DNA of 64,000 bases from Planococcus liqunii (GCF_030413595.1 NZ_CP129238.1:2294001-2358000), one strand, 5' to 3'; counted from the stretch's first letter, positions 27,775 through 36,938 are shown. The notes: generated by a model not told the origin, from the letters alone. Made by a program: numbers and translations.

Positions 27775-27836
27775 GCGAAAACCGTACGAATATTACTGTA
27801 CGCTTCCGGTTGCGGCAATATTCGTTGTGTTTTCGC
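27775..27836. repeat. 62-nt two-part inverted repeat between yppE and recU
   Basis: GCGAAAAC at 27775 pairs with GTTTTCGC ending at 27836. Inside it, CGAATATT pairs with AATATTCG, with a short internal bulge and a GC-rich loop of about 22 nt. No T run follows on either strand, so it is not a simple terminator. Possible roles are an operator or a structured RNA element. The rest of the 280-base gap shows only AT-rich promoter-like sequence before recU. Confidence 0.6.
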
Positions 27837-28018
27837 CAAAAGCAGATTGCTATTTTTTCAACCAACTAAAAAACAAGACTCCCTGTCGAACAGATATTCT
27901 TTTCATTTGGCATAAGTTTGTGAATCGGCTATCATTAGACTAGCAAATTTGAAACTTTTTAACTTATTCATCGTCTTAGTGCTTGTGATATGATAAGGTA
28001 AGCGAGGTGTATCACAAA

Positions 28019-28615
28019 ATGGCAATTAATTATCCAAATGGCAAGAAGTTTGTTCCTCCAAAAGAAAAGCCGGTGAAAGCAAAAAAAAAGGATTTTTCTT
28101 TCAGCAACCGGGGCAAAACGCTTGAGGATGAATTAAACGAAACCAACGATTATTATCTGCAATTGGGTCTTGCAGTTATCCACAAAAAACCCGTCCCCGT
28201 CCAGATTGTTAAAGTCGAGTATCCATCCAGAAGCGCCGCCGTCATACGGGAAGCGTATTTCCGGGCTCCGTCCACTACGGATTACAACGGCGTCTGGAAC
28301 GGCAGATATGTCGATTTTGAAGCGAAAGAGACTGAAAACAAAACGTCTTTTCCTTTGAAAAACATCCATGACCACCAAATCCACCATATGTCTCAAGTGG
28401 TGAAGCATCAAGGATTGGCATTTTTAATTATCCGTTTTTCTTCGCTTGAGCGTTATTTCATTATGCGCTTCGAAGCGTTGGAAGTATTTTGGAACCGGAT
28501 GATCACCGGTGGCAGGAAATCGATTTCCTTGGAGGAAATTGAAGACAGCTCAGTCGAAATCATGCCTGGAGCCTTTCCGCGCATCGATTACTTGCCTGTG
28601 CTGCAAAATCTGTAA
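28019..28615 (+). CDS. recU: Holliday junction resolvase RecU
   Basis: This 198-aa metal-dependent endonuclease cuts four-way DNA junctions during recombination and chromosome segregation. It has the RecU family pattern: RGKTLEDELNETNDYY (about 32-47), TTDYNGVWNGRYVDFEAKET with the catalytic Asp and Glu-x-Lys (about 85-103), and FLIIRFSS. The ATG at 28019 has GAGGTG 9 bases upstream; an earlier GTG at 28007 lies inside that site. ponA follows after 33 bases, the conserved recU-ponA pair of Bacillus. Confidence 0.95.
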   Translation: MAINYPNGKKFVPPKEKPVKAKKKDFSFSNRGKTLEDELNETNDYYLQLGLAVIHKKPVPVQIVKVEYPSRSAAVIREAYFRAPSTTDYNGVWNGRYVDFEAKETENKTSFPLKNIHDHQIHHMSQVVKHQGLAFLIIRFSSLERYFIMRFEALEVFWNRMITGGRKSISLEEIEDSSVEIMPGAFPRIDYLPVLQNL

Positions 28616-28648
28616 AAGAAAGCATATTTAGAAAGTGAGGAACCGATT

Positions 28649-31408
28649 GTGAGCGAAAAACCCCTTTCACGCGAACAGCGTAGAAAAGCAATCGAACAAC
28701 AGAAAAAAGCAAGCAAAAAACAAGCCCCGAAAAAACCGAAGAAAGCGTCAGGCGGCGTCAGCTGGTTCAAACGCATTTTATTGGCTGTCGTGGCGATAGG
28801 CGTATTCGTCCTGCTATGCGGGATCGGCTTATTTGCGTTTTACGCCAGCAGCGCCCCTGAACTTGACGAGGAATTGCTGCGCGACCCGATCAGCCCGACC
28901 TTTATCGCGGCTGACGGCGAAACGGAAATTCCCTATATAACGGCTGAAAACCGGACGCACGTGGACTACAAGGATATTCCAAAAGTGATGGAAGACGCTA
29001 TTCTTGCTACGGAAGACAACCGCTTCTACGAGCACTCCGGAATTGACGTGATCCGCCTCGGCGGTGCCGTCATCGCCAACATCACCGGAGGGTTTGGTTC
29101 GCAGGGTGCAAGTACCATTACCCAGCAAGTGATCAAAAACTCTTTCCTGTCAAATGACAAAACCTTGAAACGGAAAGCCCAGGAAGCCTATCTTGCTTTC
29201 AAACTTGAACGTGCATATACAAAAGAAGAAATCTTCGAAATGTATTTCAACAAAATTTTGATGTCCGGCAACACTTACGGGTTCGGAACCGCTGCTGAAA
29301 CGTTTTACGGCAAGCCGGTCAGCGAACTCGAATTGCATGAAGCAGCCCTTCTTGCAGGGATGCCGCAAAGCCCGAACGGCTACAACCCGTTCAAAAATCC
29401 GGAACGTGCTGAAAAAAGACGCAATGTCGTTTTAAGCCTGATGGACCAGCACGGCAAAATTACAACAGCTGAGAAAGAGCAAGCGCAAGCAGCATCCGTC
29501 ACGGATTCTCTTGTTCCCGAAAACCAGCGCGCTGCCACTGTCGACAACGGCGAATATACAGCGTTCATGGAAATGGTTGAAGACGAATTGGATTCCCTTG
29601 AAGGCGATTATGCGTTGGATGATGGCTTGACCATTTACACGACGCTTGATCCTTCTGTCCAAAAAACAGTAAACGAAACCATGTCGTCTGAATTGTTCTT
29701 CGACGACAAAGTGCAGTCTGGCTTGACTGTCGTGGATACAAAAACAGGTGCAATCCGGGCAATCGGAGCTGGCCGTGATTACAGCGGAGATGTCCGCATC
29801 AATTATGCAACAGCGAAAGACCGTGCTGTCGGTTCGACAATCAAGCCTTTGATCGATTATGGCCCAGCCATCGAATACTTGGACTGGTCGACAGGCGAAA
29901 CAATTGTGGATGAGCCTTATTCTTACGAAAGCGGCCAGAAAATCCGCAACGTCGACGGCGATTTCCTTGGAACGATGACTATCCGGGAAGCACTTTACCG
30001 CTCCCGCAACATTCCGGCAGTAAAAACGCTCCAGGAAGTCGGAACTGAAAATGCAGCCAAGTTCACGAAAAAAATTGGCCTTGATCTCGAAAACGTCTAT
30101 GAATCCACTGCCTTAAGTGCAGACAATATTTCAACAGTCGAAATGGCCGGTGCATTTGCCGCATTCGGCAATGGCGGTGTCTACACAAAACCGCATACGA
30201 TTACGAAAATCGTTTTCCGCGACGGCACGACTGAACAAGTGGTGAAACCGGAATCGGTTCCGGCAATGAAAGACAGCACGGCTTACATGGTAACCGATAT
30301 GCTGAGAGATGTAGTCGATCCGAATCTCCGTGGGTCAACCGGCAAGGAAGCAGCCATCAGCGGCTTGGATCTTGCTGGGAAAACCGGGACATCGAACTAC
30401 ACGGAAAAAGAATTGAACGAGTATGGCCTGGATGCTTCTTCTGCACCGGATATCTGGTTTGCAGGATATTCACCTAAATACTCAATTTCCGTCTGGAGCG
30501 GTTATCCGACAAGAAAAGTCGGCATCGACACAGCGTCAAATGAACGCCTGATTTCCCAGCGCATCTTTAAAGAGGTTATGCTCGGCATTTCAAGCAACTC
30601 CGGACAATTCGAAAAACCGGATTCTGTCGTCGAACTTCAAGTCGAGGCAGGAAGTTCCCCTCTGAAACTGGCAAGCGCTTATACGCCTTACAGTTTAAGA
30701 AGAACGGAATTATTTGTCCGCGGCTCAGAACCGAACCAAGTTTCACAACGATATGTCAAAGAAGACCTGGATACCCCATCCGGACTGCGTGCAAGTGTCG
30801 ACGGAGATACAGCCAACTTGTCATGGAATTACGATGACACAGATGGCGTTGCTTTTAGAGTGACTGTCGAAGTCGATGGCAACCGTTCGACGCTTGATAC
30901 TACCAGCAGCCAAAGCTATTCATACAGTGGGCTTGAAGCCGGCAAAACTTATACGTTCCGGGTAACGGCGGTCAGCAACAACGATGCCAGTGACCCTGCT
31001 TCTGTAAGAGTTTCGATTGCGGCTCCTGAAGAGCCGGAAGAAGAACCGGCCGAGGAACCAGCTGAAGAGCCTGCTGAACCGGAAGAGCCGGTTGAAGAAC
31101 CGGCTGAAGAAGTGCCTGCTGAAGAGCCAACCGAACCGGAAGAACAGGCTGATGATGAAGAACAACCGGAACAACCGGCCGATGACGAAGGCAATGGCAA
31201 CGGTGAAAACGAAGGCAATGGCAATGAAGGTAACGGAAATGGAAACGGTAATGGAAATGGAAATGGAAACGGCAACGAAGGCGGCGGAAATGGCAATGGA
31301 AATGGAAACGGCGAAGGCGGCGAAACTCCTCCTGCTGATGGCGGTGAAGGCGACGCCAACCCTGCTTCTGTGACACCCGCTGACGAAACCGAACAACCAC
31401 AACCGTAA
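28649..31408 (+). CDS. ponA: penicillin-binding protein 1 (bifunctional class A PBP)
   Basis: This 919-aa membrane protein polymerises and cross-links peptidoglycan. It starts with GTG after AGTGAGG. It has a basic cytoplasmic tail, one membrane anchor (about 41-65), a glycosyltransferase domain with ATEDNRFYEHSG (catalytic Glu122), and a transpeptidase domain with STIK (Ser396), SRN and KTGT (578-581). A fibronectin-type III-like segment lies at about 710-790. The last 120 residues are low complexity: a Pro/Glu stretch followed by Gly-Asn repeats. The enzyme is regulated by GpsB in Bacillus. A terminator follows. Confidence 0.95.
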   Translation: MSEKPLSREQRRKAIEQQKKASKKQAPKKPKKASGGVSWFKRILLAVVAIGVFVLLCGIGLFAFYASSAPELDEELLRDPISPTFIAADGETEIPYITAENRTHVDYKDIPKVMEDAILATEDNRFYEHSGIDVIRLGGAVIANITGGFGSQGASTITQQVIKNSFLSNDKTLKRKAQEAYLAFKLERAYTKEEIFEMYFNKILMSGNTYGFGTAAETFYGKPVSELELHEAALLAGMPQSPNGYNPFKNPERAEKRRNVVLSLMDQHGKITTAEKEQAQAASVTDSLVPENQRAATVDNGEYTAFMEMVEDELDSLEGDYALDDGLTIYTTLDPSVQKTVNETMSSELFFDDKVQSGLTVVDTKTGAIRAIGAGRDYSGDVRINYATAKDRAVGSTIKPLIDYGPAIEYLDWSTGETIVDEPYSYESGQKIRNVDGDFLGTMTIREALYRSRNIPAVKTLQEVGTENAAKFTKKIGLDLENVYESTALSADNISTVEMAGAFAAFGNGGVYTKPHTITKIVFRDGTTEQVVKPESVPAMKDSTAYMVTDMLRDVVDPNLRGSTGKEAAISGLDLAGKTGTSNYTEKELNEYGLDASSAPDIWFAGYSPKYSISVWSGYPTRKVGIDTASNERLISQRIFKEVMLGISSNSGQFEKPDSVVELQVEAGSSPLKLASAYTPYSLRRTELFVRGSEPNQVSQRYVKEDLDTPSGLRASVDGDTANLSWNYDDTDGVAFRVTVEVDGNRSTLDTTSSQSYSYSGLEAGKTYTFRVTAVSNNDASDPASVRVSIAAPEEPEEEPAEEPAEEPAEPEEPVEEPAEEVPAEEPTEPEEQADDEEQPEQPADDEGNGNGENEGNGNEGNGNGNGNGNGNGNGNEGGGNGNGNGNGEGGETPPADGGEGDANPASVTPADETEQPQP

Positions 31409-31413
31409 AACAC

Positions 31414-31449
31414 AAAAAGCGCAACTGCACTCAGCAGTTGCGCTTTTTT
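31414..31449 (+). terminator. ponA terminator
   Basis: AAAAAGCGCAACTGC pairs perfectly with its complement across a 5-nt loop, ending in a T run. Confidence 0.9.
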
Positions 31450-31481
31450 CAACTTCAGGCGAGTTGATCGAAAACGGCTCG

Positions 31482-31534
31482 AAGTTGCTCGTATATTCAA
31501 GAAAGTTGCCCGTAAGTCGAGTGTAGTTGCTCGT
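31482..31534. repeat. three direct repeats of AGTTGCTCGTA
   Basis: Copies start at about 31482, 31503 and 31523 (the middle copy has C for T), spaced 20-21 bases apart. A related AGTTGATCG lies at 31462. They fill the short gap between the ponA and ypoC terminators. No function is apparent. Confidence 0.55.
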
Positions 31535-31548
31535 ATCCTTATGCATAC

Positions 31549-31585
31549 AAAAAAGCCGGAGGCCTGCAACAGGCATCCGGCTTTT
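31549..31585 (-). terminator. ypoC terminator
   Basis: AAAAGCCGGA and TCCGGCTTTT arms with an inner GCCT/AGGC helix are followed by TTTTTTG on the minus strand. The stem begins at the ypoC stop codon. Confidence 0.85.
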
Positions 31586-31907
31586 ACTGTTCATTTCTTT
31601 TTAATTGAATCCGTTTCGATGCAATCCCTTTTTTCATTTCGGAAAACAATTCATCCAACTGGCGAAAAGCAGCAAAATTGGTAGGACGCTGTTCAACAAA
31701 CGCTAAGCGTTCCGGACCATTTAATGGAGTAATTTCAAAATCGCAATGTGCTAATAATTGCTTATATAATTTAATTCCGTTTAGCAATTCCTGCCGGCCG
31801 GTCCCATCGCGGTTCCGAAATGAGGATTCAATCGTTACTTTCAGGCTGTCCCAACCGTTGAAAAAAGGTTCGACCGCTTCTTTAGTTAACTTCTGTGACA
31901 ATTTCAC
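31584..31907 (-). CDS. ypoC: YpoC-like protein
   Basis: This is a small protein of about 107 aa if it starts at the GTG at 31907. Its frame extends further into nth, but no ribosome site favours the longer form. It is soluble, with the family-like segments EPFFNGWDSL and LLAHCDFEITPLNGPERL. It follows nth by overlap and precedes a terminator, the position of ypoC in the dnaD-nth-ypoC operon of B. subtilis. The function is unknown. The start is uncertain by up to 17 codons. Confidence 0.75.
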   Translation of the reverse strand: MKLSQKLTKEAVEPFFNGWDSLKVTIESSFRNRDGTGRQELLNGIKLYKQLLAHCDFEITPLNGPERLAFVEQRPTNFAAFRQLDELFSEMKKGIASKRIQLKRNEQ

Positions 31908-32562
31908 GTTTGACCAACCCTTTTTTATCCCGCTTTTTGCCTTCACGGCAGCGGTCAAATAGCGGACAAATATGGCATCCGGGATTCTGGGCTTTGCAAT
32001 GGTAGCGGCCGAAGAAAATAATTTGGTGATGGGTTTTCGACCAATTTTCTGCCGGCGTCTTTTTCATAATCGTTTCTTCCACTTGCAGCGGCGAGTCTTT
32101 CCAGCCATTCATTCCCAGGCGTTTCGCGACGCGTTCTACGTGGGTATCCACAGCTAACGCCGGTATGCCGAAAGCGACAGATACAACCACATTGGCGGTT
32201 TTGCGGCCGACTCCAGGAAGCGTCATCAGCAAATCGCGGTCTGCCGGCACCGTACTGCCGTATTGGTCGATCAAGATCCGGCTGAGCGCCTGGATATTTT
32301 TTGCTTTGTTGCGGAACAAGCCAATCGAGCGGATGTCTTGCTGCAGTTCTTCGAGCGGCACGGAAATATAGTCTTCCGGCGTATGGTATTTTTGAAAAAG
32401 CGCCGCTGTGACTTTGTTGACCAATTTATCGGTGCATTGTGCTGAAAGCAAGGTTGCAATCAGCAAATCAAACGGATTGCGGTGAACTAATTCACAATGT
32501 GCATCCGGGAACATATTATCCATTTCTTCCAAGCATAATTGCCATTCTTTTTTGGACATCAT
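31882..32562 (-). CDS. nth: endonuclease III (DNA glycosylase/AP lyase)
   Basis: This 226-aa base-excision repair enzyme removes oxidised pyrimidines. The helix-hairpin-helix motif LPGVGRKTANVV carries the catalytic Lys, and VDTHVER carries the catalytic Asp. The C-terminal 4Fe-4S ligands have the classic spacing C-x6-C-x2-C-x5-C. The start is one of two adjacent ATG codons; the first at 32562 is 6 bases from AAGGTG. It lies in the dnaD-nth-ypoC operon. Confidence 0.95.
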   Translation of the reverse strand: MMSKKEWQLCLEEMDNMFPDAHCELVHRNPFDLLIATLLSAQCTDKLVNKVTAALFQKYHTPEDYISVPLEELQQDIRSIGLFRNKAKNIQALSRILIDQYGSTVPADRDLLMTLPGVGRKTANVVVSVAFGIPALAVDTHVERVAKRLGMNGWKDSPLQVEETIMKKTPAENWSKTHHQIIFFGRYHCKAQNPGCHICPLFDRCREGKKRDKKGLVKREIVTEVN

Positions 32563-32574
32563 AAGGGTCACCTT

Positions 32575-33276
32575 CTAATTCCGGTCCTCCAGCCAATTGT
32601 AGAATTGCACTTTTTTCGTATTGCTTGCTGTCGGCTGAAGCTGGATATTTTTCTCTCTGAACGAAGTGGCATGGCGTGATACTTCTGTTGATGTTTTGAT
32701 GTTTTTCTTTTTCCATTCAAACAGGATGCGGTCTACGTATCGCAGGCTGATTTTCTGCGAAATCACGGCTTCTTTTAACGCCATCCGTATAATGGCTGGC
32801 GTGTGGCCGTCTTGGTCCATCCACATTGAAATGGTTTCGATTTCCATCGGCGATAAAAAGCGGCCGAATTCCTGTTCAAACAGCTGGAAAACTTCGCCTT
32901 CCAATGCTTTTTGGGAATTTTCTTTTTCTGCGTGCTGTTCTTTATATACGCAGTCCAATAAACGGTCCCAAAGCGGTTGAAGGGAAATCTTTTCAGTCAA
33001 AATTTCGTTTTCCTTTTCTTGCTCAATGGCCAGATAGCCTTGCTGCATCAATTTCTGCAGCATGGTTGTTACGCTTTTTTGCGTCGTCATCATGCGTGCC
33101 CCGATTTCATCCGGTGTCGGAAACGGGTTGCCTGCCTGTTGGAACGCCTGTACATGCATGATCAGCATGGCTTCTTCATCCGTTATTTTCAACTCTTTAT
33201 AAAAGCGAAAAAAGAGCTGGGAAATGTGAACATTCCCCTGCTCGATCCAGGTTTGCAATCGATTCGGCTGTTTCAT
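32575..33276 (-). CDS. dnaD: replication initiation protein DnaD
   Basis: This 233-aa primosomal protein acts in chromosome replication initiation and helicase loading. It has an N-terminal winged-helix domain (about 1-110, with TPDEIGARMMTTQKSVTTMLQKL) and a C-terminal DnaB-like domain (about 125-200) ending in the conserved YxxxIxxxW motif (YVDRILFEW). The remaining tail is basic, as expected for DNA binding. AAAGGTGG precedes the ATG. Transcription would come through or after the repeat-rich gap upstream. Confidence 0.95.
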   Translation of the reverse strand: MKQPNRLQTWIEQGNVHISQLFFRFYKELKITDEEAMLIMHVQAFQQAGNPFPTPDEIGARMMTTQKSVTTMLQKLMQQGYLAIEQEKENEILTEKISLQPLWDRLLDCVYKEQHAEKENSQKALEGEVFQLFEQEFGRFLSPMEIETISMWMDQDGHTPAIIRMALKEAVISQKISLRYVDRILFEWKKKNIKTSTEVSRHATSFREKNIQLQPTASNTKKVQFYNWLEDRN

Positions 33277-33279
33277 ATC

Positions 33280-33662
33280 CCAACCACCTTTCTATTGTTA
33301 ATTTCTTTAGTTGTCTAAAATCCAGTGTCTAGAAGTGATCAGGTGCTTTCGCTTTTTTTCATTGTAAAGCTCTCTTGCAAAAAACGCCAATCGGTTGCGC
33401 GGCAAAAAGCGCCGCTTCACCAATCGGTCTTATGCCTGTCGAAGCTGAACGGCTCTTTCCGCTTTTCTTGTCTAGCTGCAAGAGCTAGCTTCTCGGGTCA
33501 TAAGCCCACTCGGCTGTGCGGCAAAAAACGCCGCTTCGCCAATCGGTCAAAACCCTTATTGCTCCTGCAGCACTATGTGCTTCGTCGCAAAGATACGGAC
33601 CAAACTGCTTTTGGTCCATATCTTGCCTGTCTAATCTGAACGGCCGCTTTCGCTTTTCTTTG
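33280..33662. repeat. repeat-rich spacer between asnS and dnaD
   Basis: This 380-base stretch has no gene. It holds two 38-bp copies (33391-33428 and 33510-33547) differing at 4 positions, each with an inner GCGGC...GCCGC hairpin. A truncated third piece lies near 33378-33394. Two related blocks CTGAACGGC...GCTTTTCTT occur at 33445-33470 and 33636-33661, and an imperfect hairpin lies at 33589-33623. The segment TGTCTAGCTGCAAGAGCTAGC followed by TCGGGTCATAAGC resembles dispersed intergenic repeats known from Bacillaceae genomes. Confidence 0.65.
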
Positions 33663-34958
33663 TTACGGATACAAACGGTTCAATAAACGTGGGAATGGAA
33701 TCGATTCTCTGACGTGTTCCGCTCCGCTGATCCAGGCAACCGTACGCTCAAGCCCAAGGCCGAATCCGGAATGCGGCACTGCTCCGTATTTGCTTAAATC
33801 CAAATACCAGGCGTAAGCACTTTCGTCGAGGCCGTGTTCCTGAATGCGCTGTTTCATTAAATCGTAATCGTGGATGCGTTCAGATCCGCCGATGATTTCT
33901 CCATAGCCTTCCGGAGCGATCAAGTCTGCACATAATACAACGTCATCGCGTTCCGGATGCGGCTGCATATAGAACGGTTTGATGCCAATCGGATAGTTTA
34001 CGATGAAGACCGGCATATCGTAGCTTTCAGCAATAGCCGTTTCATGCGGCGCTCCAAAATCGTCGCCCCATTTAATGTCGTCAAAGCCTTTGTCATTCAA
34101 CCATTTGATGGCATCGTCATATGTAATGCGCGGGAATGGTGCTTTGATGTTTTCAAGTTTCGATGTATCGCGTCCAAGGCGCTCCAATTCCAGTTTGCAG
34201 TTTTTCAAGACCGACTGGACCAGATGTGCAACATATTGTTCCTGTACTTCCAAGCTTTCCGCATGTTCAGTGAAAGCCATTTCCGGTTCGATCATCCAGA
34301 ATTCAATCAAGTGGCGGCGGGTTTTTGATTTTTCCGCACGGAAAGTCGGGCCGAAAGAAAATACTTTTCCTAGAGCCATTGCTGCTGCTTCCATATACAG
34401 TTGGCCGGATTGTGAAAGGTATGCATCTTCGTCAAAGTATTTTGTTGCGAATAGTTCTGAAGTGCCTTCAGGCGCAGAGCCGGTCAAAATCGGCGGATCC
34501 ACTTTGACGAATCCGTTGTCGTTGTAGAATTCATATGTTGCACGGATGATTTCGTTGCGGATTTTCATGATGGCGTGCTGTTTGCGTGAACGCAGCCACA
34601 AATGGCGGTTGTCCATCAAGAATTCCGTTCCGTGTTCTTTTGGCGTGATCGGGTAATCTTTCGCTTCATGGATTACTTCAATCCCTGTAACAGCCAGCTC
34701 GTAGCCAAAAGTAGAACGCGAGTCTTCTTTAACTTCACCGGTAACATAAAGCGAAGTTTCCTGCGTCAATGATTTGGCAGTGGCAAATAACTCGTCGCCC
34801 ACTTCAGCTTTTACGACAACCGCCTGTACAAAGCCGGAGCCGTCACGCAATTGCAAGAAAGCGATTTTCCCGCTTGAACGCTTGTTGGAAACCCAAGCGC
34901 CTAATTTAACTGTTTGTCCATTATATTGAGCCATTTCGGCAATAGTAATCTTTTTCAT
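33663..34958 (-). CDS. asnS: asparaginyl-tRNA synthetase
   Basis: This 431-aa class II aminoacyl-tRNA synthetase charges tRNA-Asn. It has an N-terminal OB-fold anticodon domain (about 1-105), motif 2 region [21 protein letters not shown], and motif 3 [15 protein letters not shown] near the C-terminus. The length is normal. Two adjacent ATGs are present; the second (34958) is better spaced from GGAGG. It follows aspB closely, an arrangement also seen in B. subtilis. Aspartate aminotransferase supplies the amino acid precursor. Confidence 0.96.
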   Translation of the reverse strand: MKKITIAEMAQYNGQTVKLGAWVSNKRSSGKIAFLQLRDGSGFVQAVVVKAEVGDELFATAKSLTQETSLYVTGEVKEDSRSTFGYELAVTGIEVIHEAKDYPITPKEHGTEFLMDNRHLWLRSRKQHAIMKIRNEIIRATYEFYNDNGFVKVDPPILTGSAPEGTSELFATKYFDEDAYLSQSGQLYMEAAAMALGKVFSFGPTFRAEKSKTRRHLIEFWMIEPEMAFTEHAESLEVQEQYVAHLVQSVLKNCKLELERLGRDTSKLENIKAPFPRITYDDAIKWLNDKGFDDIKWGDDFGAPHETAIAESYDMPVFIVNYPIGIKPFYMQPHPERDDVVLCADLIAPEGYGEIIGGSERIHDYDLMKQRIQEHGLDESAYAWYLDLSKYGAVPHSGFGLGLERTVAWISGAEHVRESIPFPRLLNRLYP

Positions 34959-34984
34959 CATAGCCTCCAGAAATTATAGTTCAA

Positions 34985-36175
34985 TTAGTCTTTCCATTTA
35001 GACGATACAAACTGATGAATCCGTTCAACCGCTTCCGTCAGCGCTTCAAGGGAAGTCGCATACGATAAGCGGATGGTGTCATGGGCGCCAAAACCGGAAC
35101 CCGGAATGACTGCCACATTCGCTTCTGTCAAAAGAGCTGCAACAAAATCATCGACCGATGCAAAGCCGCATTTTTGCGCAGCTTCGGAAACATCCGGCAG
35201 CAAGTAGAATGCACCTTGCGGACGGATCACTTTAAACCCGGGAATCGCTTCCAGTTTCGGGAAAATTGCTTCCAGACGGCTCTCAAAAGCGGAGCGCATT
35301 TCTTCCACTGTATCCTGTGGTCCATTATACGCTTCAATTGCCGCGTACTGGGAAGTTGTGGTCGGGTTGGAAGTCGAATGGCTGGCAAGATCCGTCATCG
35401 CTTTGATCAGCTCAGCGTCTCCCGCCGCATAGCCGATGCGCCAGCCGGTCATCGAATGGGATTTCGATACGCCGTTAATGATGATGGTCCGGTTTTTCGC
35501 ATCCTCCGACAATTCCGCAACTGAAGTATGCGTTGTTTGTCCGTAAATCAGCTTTTCGTAGATTTCATCCGACACAATCAGTATGTCGTGCTCGCGGCAA
35601 ACTTCTGCCAGCTGCGCGAGTTCTTCTTTTGAGTAAATCATCCCCGTCGGATTGCTTGGGGAATTAATAATGACGGCTTTTGTCCGGTCTGTGATGGCTT
35701 CTTTTAGCTGTTCAGCAGAAATCTTATAGGATTGGCTGGCTGTAGCTTCTATGTATACAGGAACCCCCTGCGCCAGTTTTACCTGTTCCGGATAGCTGAC
35801 CCAATAAGGGATCGGAATAATGACTTCGTCGCCTTCATTCAGCAAAACCTGGAACAATGTGTAAAGCACATGCTTTGCACCGATTCCGACCATAATCTCT
35901 TTCTGGCCATACGTCAAATTCTGGTCGCGCTGCAGCTTGTTGATGATTGCTTCTTTTAATGCCGGCAGTCCGCCGGCAGGCGTATACTTGGTTTTTCCTT
36001 CCAGCATAGACTGGTAAGCCGCTTTCAGGATATTCTCCGGTGTGTTGTAATCGGGTTCTCCTGCGCCTAGCCCGATGATGTCCACGCCTTTTGCTTTCAA
36101 CTCATTGGCTTTTGCTGTAATGGCCAATGTTGTGGACGGTGTTAATGTTTGTACGCGATTTGCTAAGTTAATCAA
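34985..36175 (-). CDS. aspB: aspartate aminotransferase
   Basis: This 396-aa PLP-dependent class I aminotransferase interconverts aspartate and oxaloacetate with glutamate. The PLP lysine is Lys238 in VSKSHSMTGWRIG. Other sites are SPSNPTG (172-178) and SDEIYEKL. The start is a TTG at 36175: it gives the family N-terminus (NRVQTLTPSTTLAITAKA) and lies five bases after AGGGTGG, while the longer frame overlaps ypmB. It sits between ypmB and asnS. Confidence 0.93.
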   Translation of the reverse strand: MINLANRVQTLTPSTTLAITAKANELKAKGVDIIGLGAGEPDYNTPENILKAAYQSMLEGKTKYTPAGGLPALKEAIINKLQRDQNLTYGQKEIMVGIGAKHVLYTLFQVLLNEGDEVIIPIPYWVSYPEQVKLAQGVPVYIEATASQSYKISAEQLKEAITDRTKAVIINSPSNPTGMIYSKEELAQLAEVCREHDILIVSDEIYEKLIYGQTTHTSVAELSEDAKNRTIIINGVSKSHSMTGWRIGYAAGDAELIKAMTDLASHSTSNPTTTSQYAAIEAYNGPQDTVEEMRSAFESRLEAIFPKLEAIPGFKVIRPQGAFYLLPDVSEAAQKCGFASVDDFVAALLTEANVAVIPGSGFGAHDTIRLSYATSLEALTEAVERIHQFVSSKWKD

Positions 36176-36188
36176 TGCTTCCACCCTT

Positions 36189-36665
36189 TCACAAATTCGA
36201 GATCTGTTTCCATGTCGTGCCGTCTTCTGCTTTGATGTAGACATAATTCAAATGATCATTGGCATCGATAAAAGCCACTTCCCACACCGGACCAGCGCTT
36301 TCCATTCCGAGGCGGGTATGGAGAATGTCTTTGGCTTCTTTTTCCGTCAGGGCTTTTTCCCGGGCTTGCTGTGCCGTGACCGCTCCATCAAGCGCTACAG
36401 CCTTCAGCTCCCCCTTGCCTGCTGGTACGAAAACCGCTTTTAATGCGCCTTTCTTATCCGTCCCGATGACGGTAACGGTCATCTGTTTATTGGCATAAAC
36501 ATAGGACTGCTGGACATCCACCAGCAAATCTTCGTTTTTCGCCCGGTCGATTGCCGCTTTTTCCGCATCGGAATACGGTTTATTGCCGGTAAAAACAACA
36601 ATAATCATCACCGAGACCGCAAGAAATGAAAGAAAGCCCAATATAAAGGTCACCCATTGTTTCAT
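36189..36665 (-). CDS. ypmB: YpmB-like membrane-anchored protein
   Basis: This 158-aa protein has a single N-terminal membrane anchor (about 7-26) and an extracytoplasmic part with PepSY-like character. Its C-terminal half (TAQQAREKALTEKEAKDI... PVWEVAFID) repeats the pattern of PepSY domains. The function is unknown. The ATG follows TTAGGTGATGAA. It lies between ypmA and aspB, as in B. subtilis. Confidence 0.85.
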   Translation of the reverse strand: MKQWVTFILGFLSFLAVSVMIIVVFTGNKPYSDAEKAAIDRAKNEDLLVDVQQSYVYANKQMTVTVIGTDKKGALKAVFVPAGKGELKAVALDGAVTAQQAREKALTEKEAKDILHTRLGMESAGPVWEVAFIDANDHLNYVYIKAEDGTTWKQISNL

Positions 36666-36673
36666 TTCATCAC

Positions 36674-36844
36674 CTAAGTCTTATAGATTGTGAAGATCGC
36701 TTTTTCAGGATCTTCCTTATCCAGCGCCAAACCGAACATGAGGTTATTGTGCTTTAATGTACGGTTCAAAGCATCTACCACTTTGTAGAGATCCTGACTG
36801 TATTGGACATTGACAGTGGATAGCACTTCAATTTTAGATTCCAT
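36674..36844 (-). CDS. ypmA: YpmA-like small protein
   Basis: This 56-aa protein is encoded on the minus strand with an ATG at 36842-36844, and it stops 9 bases before ypmB. It reads MESKIEVLSTVNVQYSQ and ends AIFTIYKT. It is soluble. Length, sequence style and position between dinG and ypmB match B. subtilis YpmA (DUF4264), of unknown function. An AAGGGAAGGG site precedes the ATG. Confidence 0.8.
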   Translation of the reverse strand: MESKIEVLSTVNVQYSQDLYKVVDALNRTLKHNNLMFGLALDKEDPEKAIFTIYKT

Positions 36845-36938
36845 GGCTGCGCCCTTCCCTTCGTTTATTCGCCCATCCGTTCACACGGCGGGATCTTTTC
36901 ATCCGGCTGAAACTTCTTGCCGGATGCCGTCCGCTTTA

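Noticed and set aside
31149..31340. Short repeats suggestive of a CRISPR or tandem repeat array
   Set aside because: The repeats are codon-level GGN/AAY repeats encoding the Gly-Asn tail of PBP1; no spacers are present. No CRISPR array was seen anywhere in the window.
31017..31373. Plus-strand Lys/Met/Asn-rich frame inside ponA
   Set aside because: It is a frame-shifted reading of the low-complexity tail with no ribosome site.
30920..31594. Long antisense frames over the ponA 3' end (Phe/Ser/Pro-rich)
   Set aside because: They arise from the repetitive Pro/Glu and Gly-Asn coding region of ponA read backwards.
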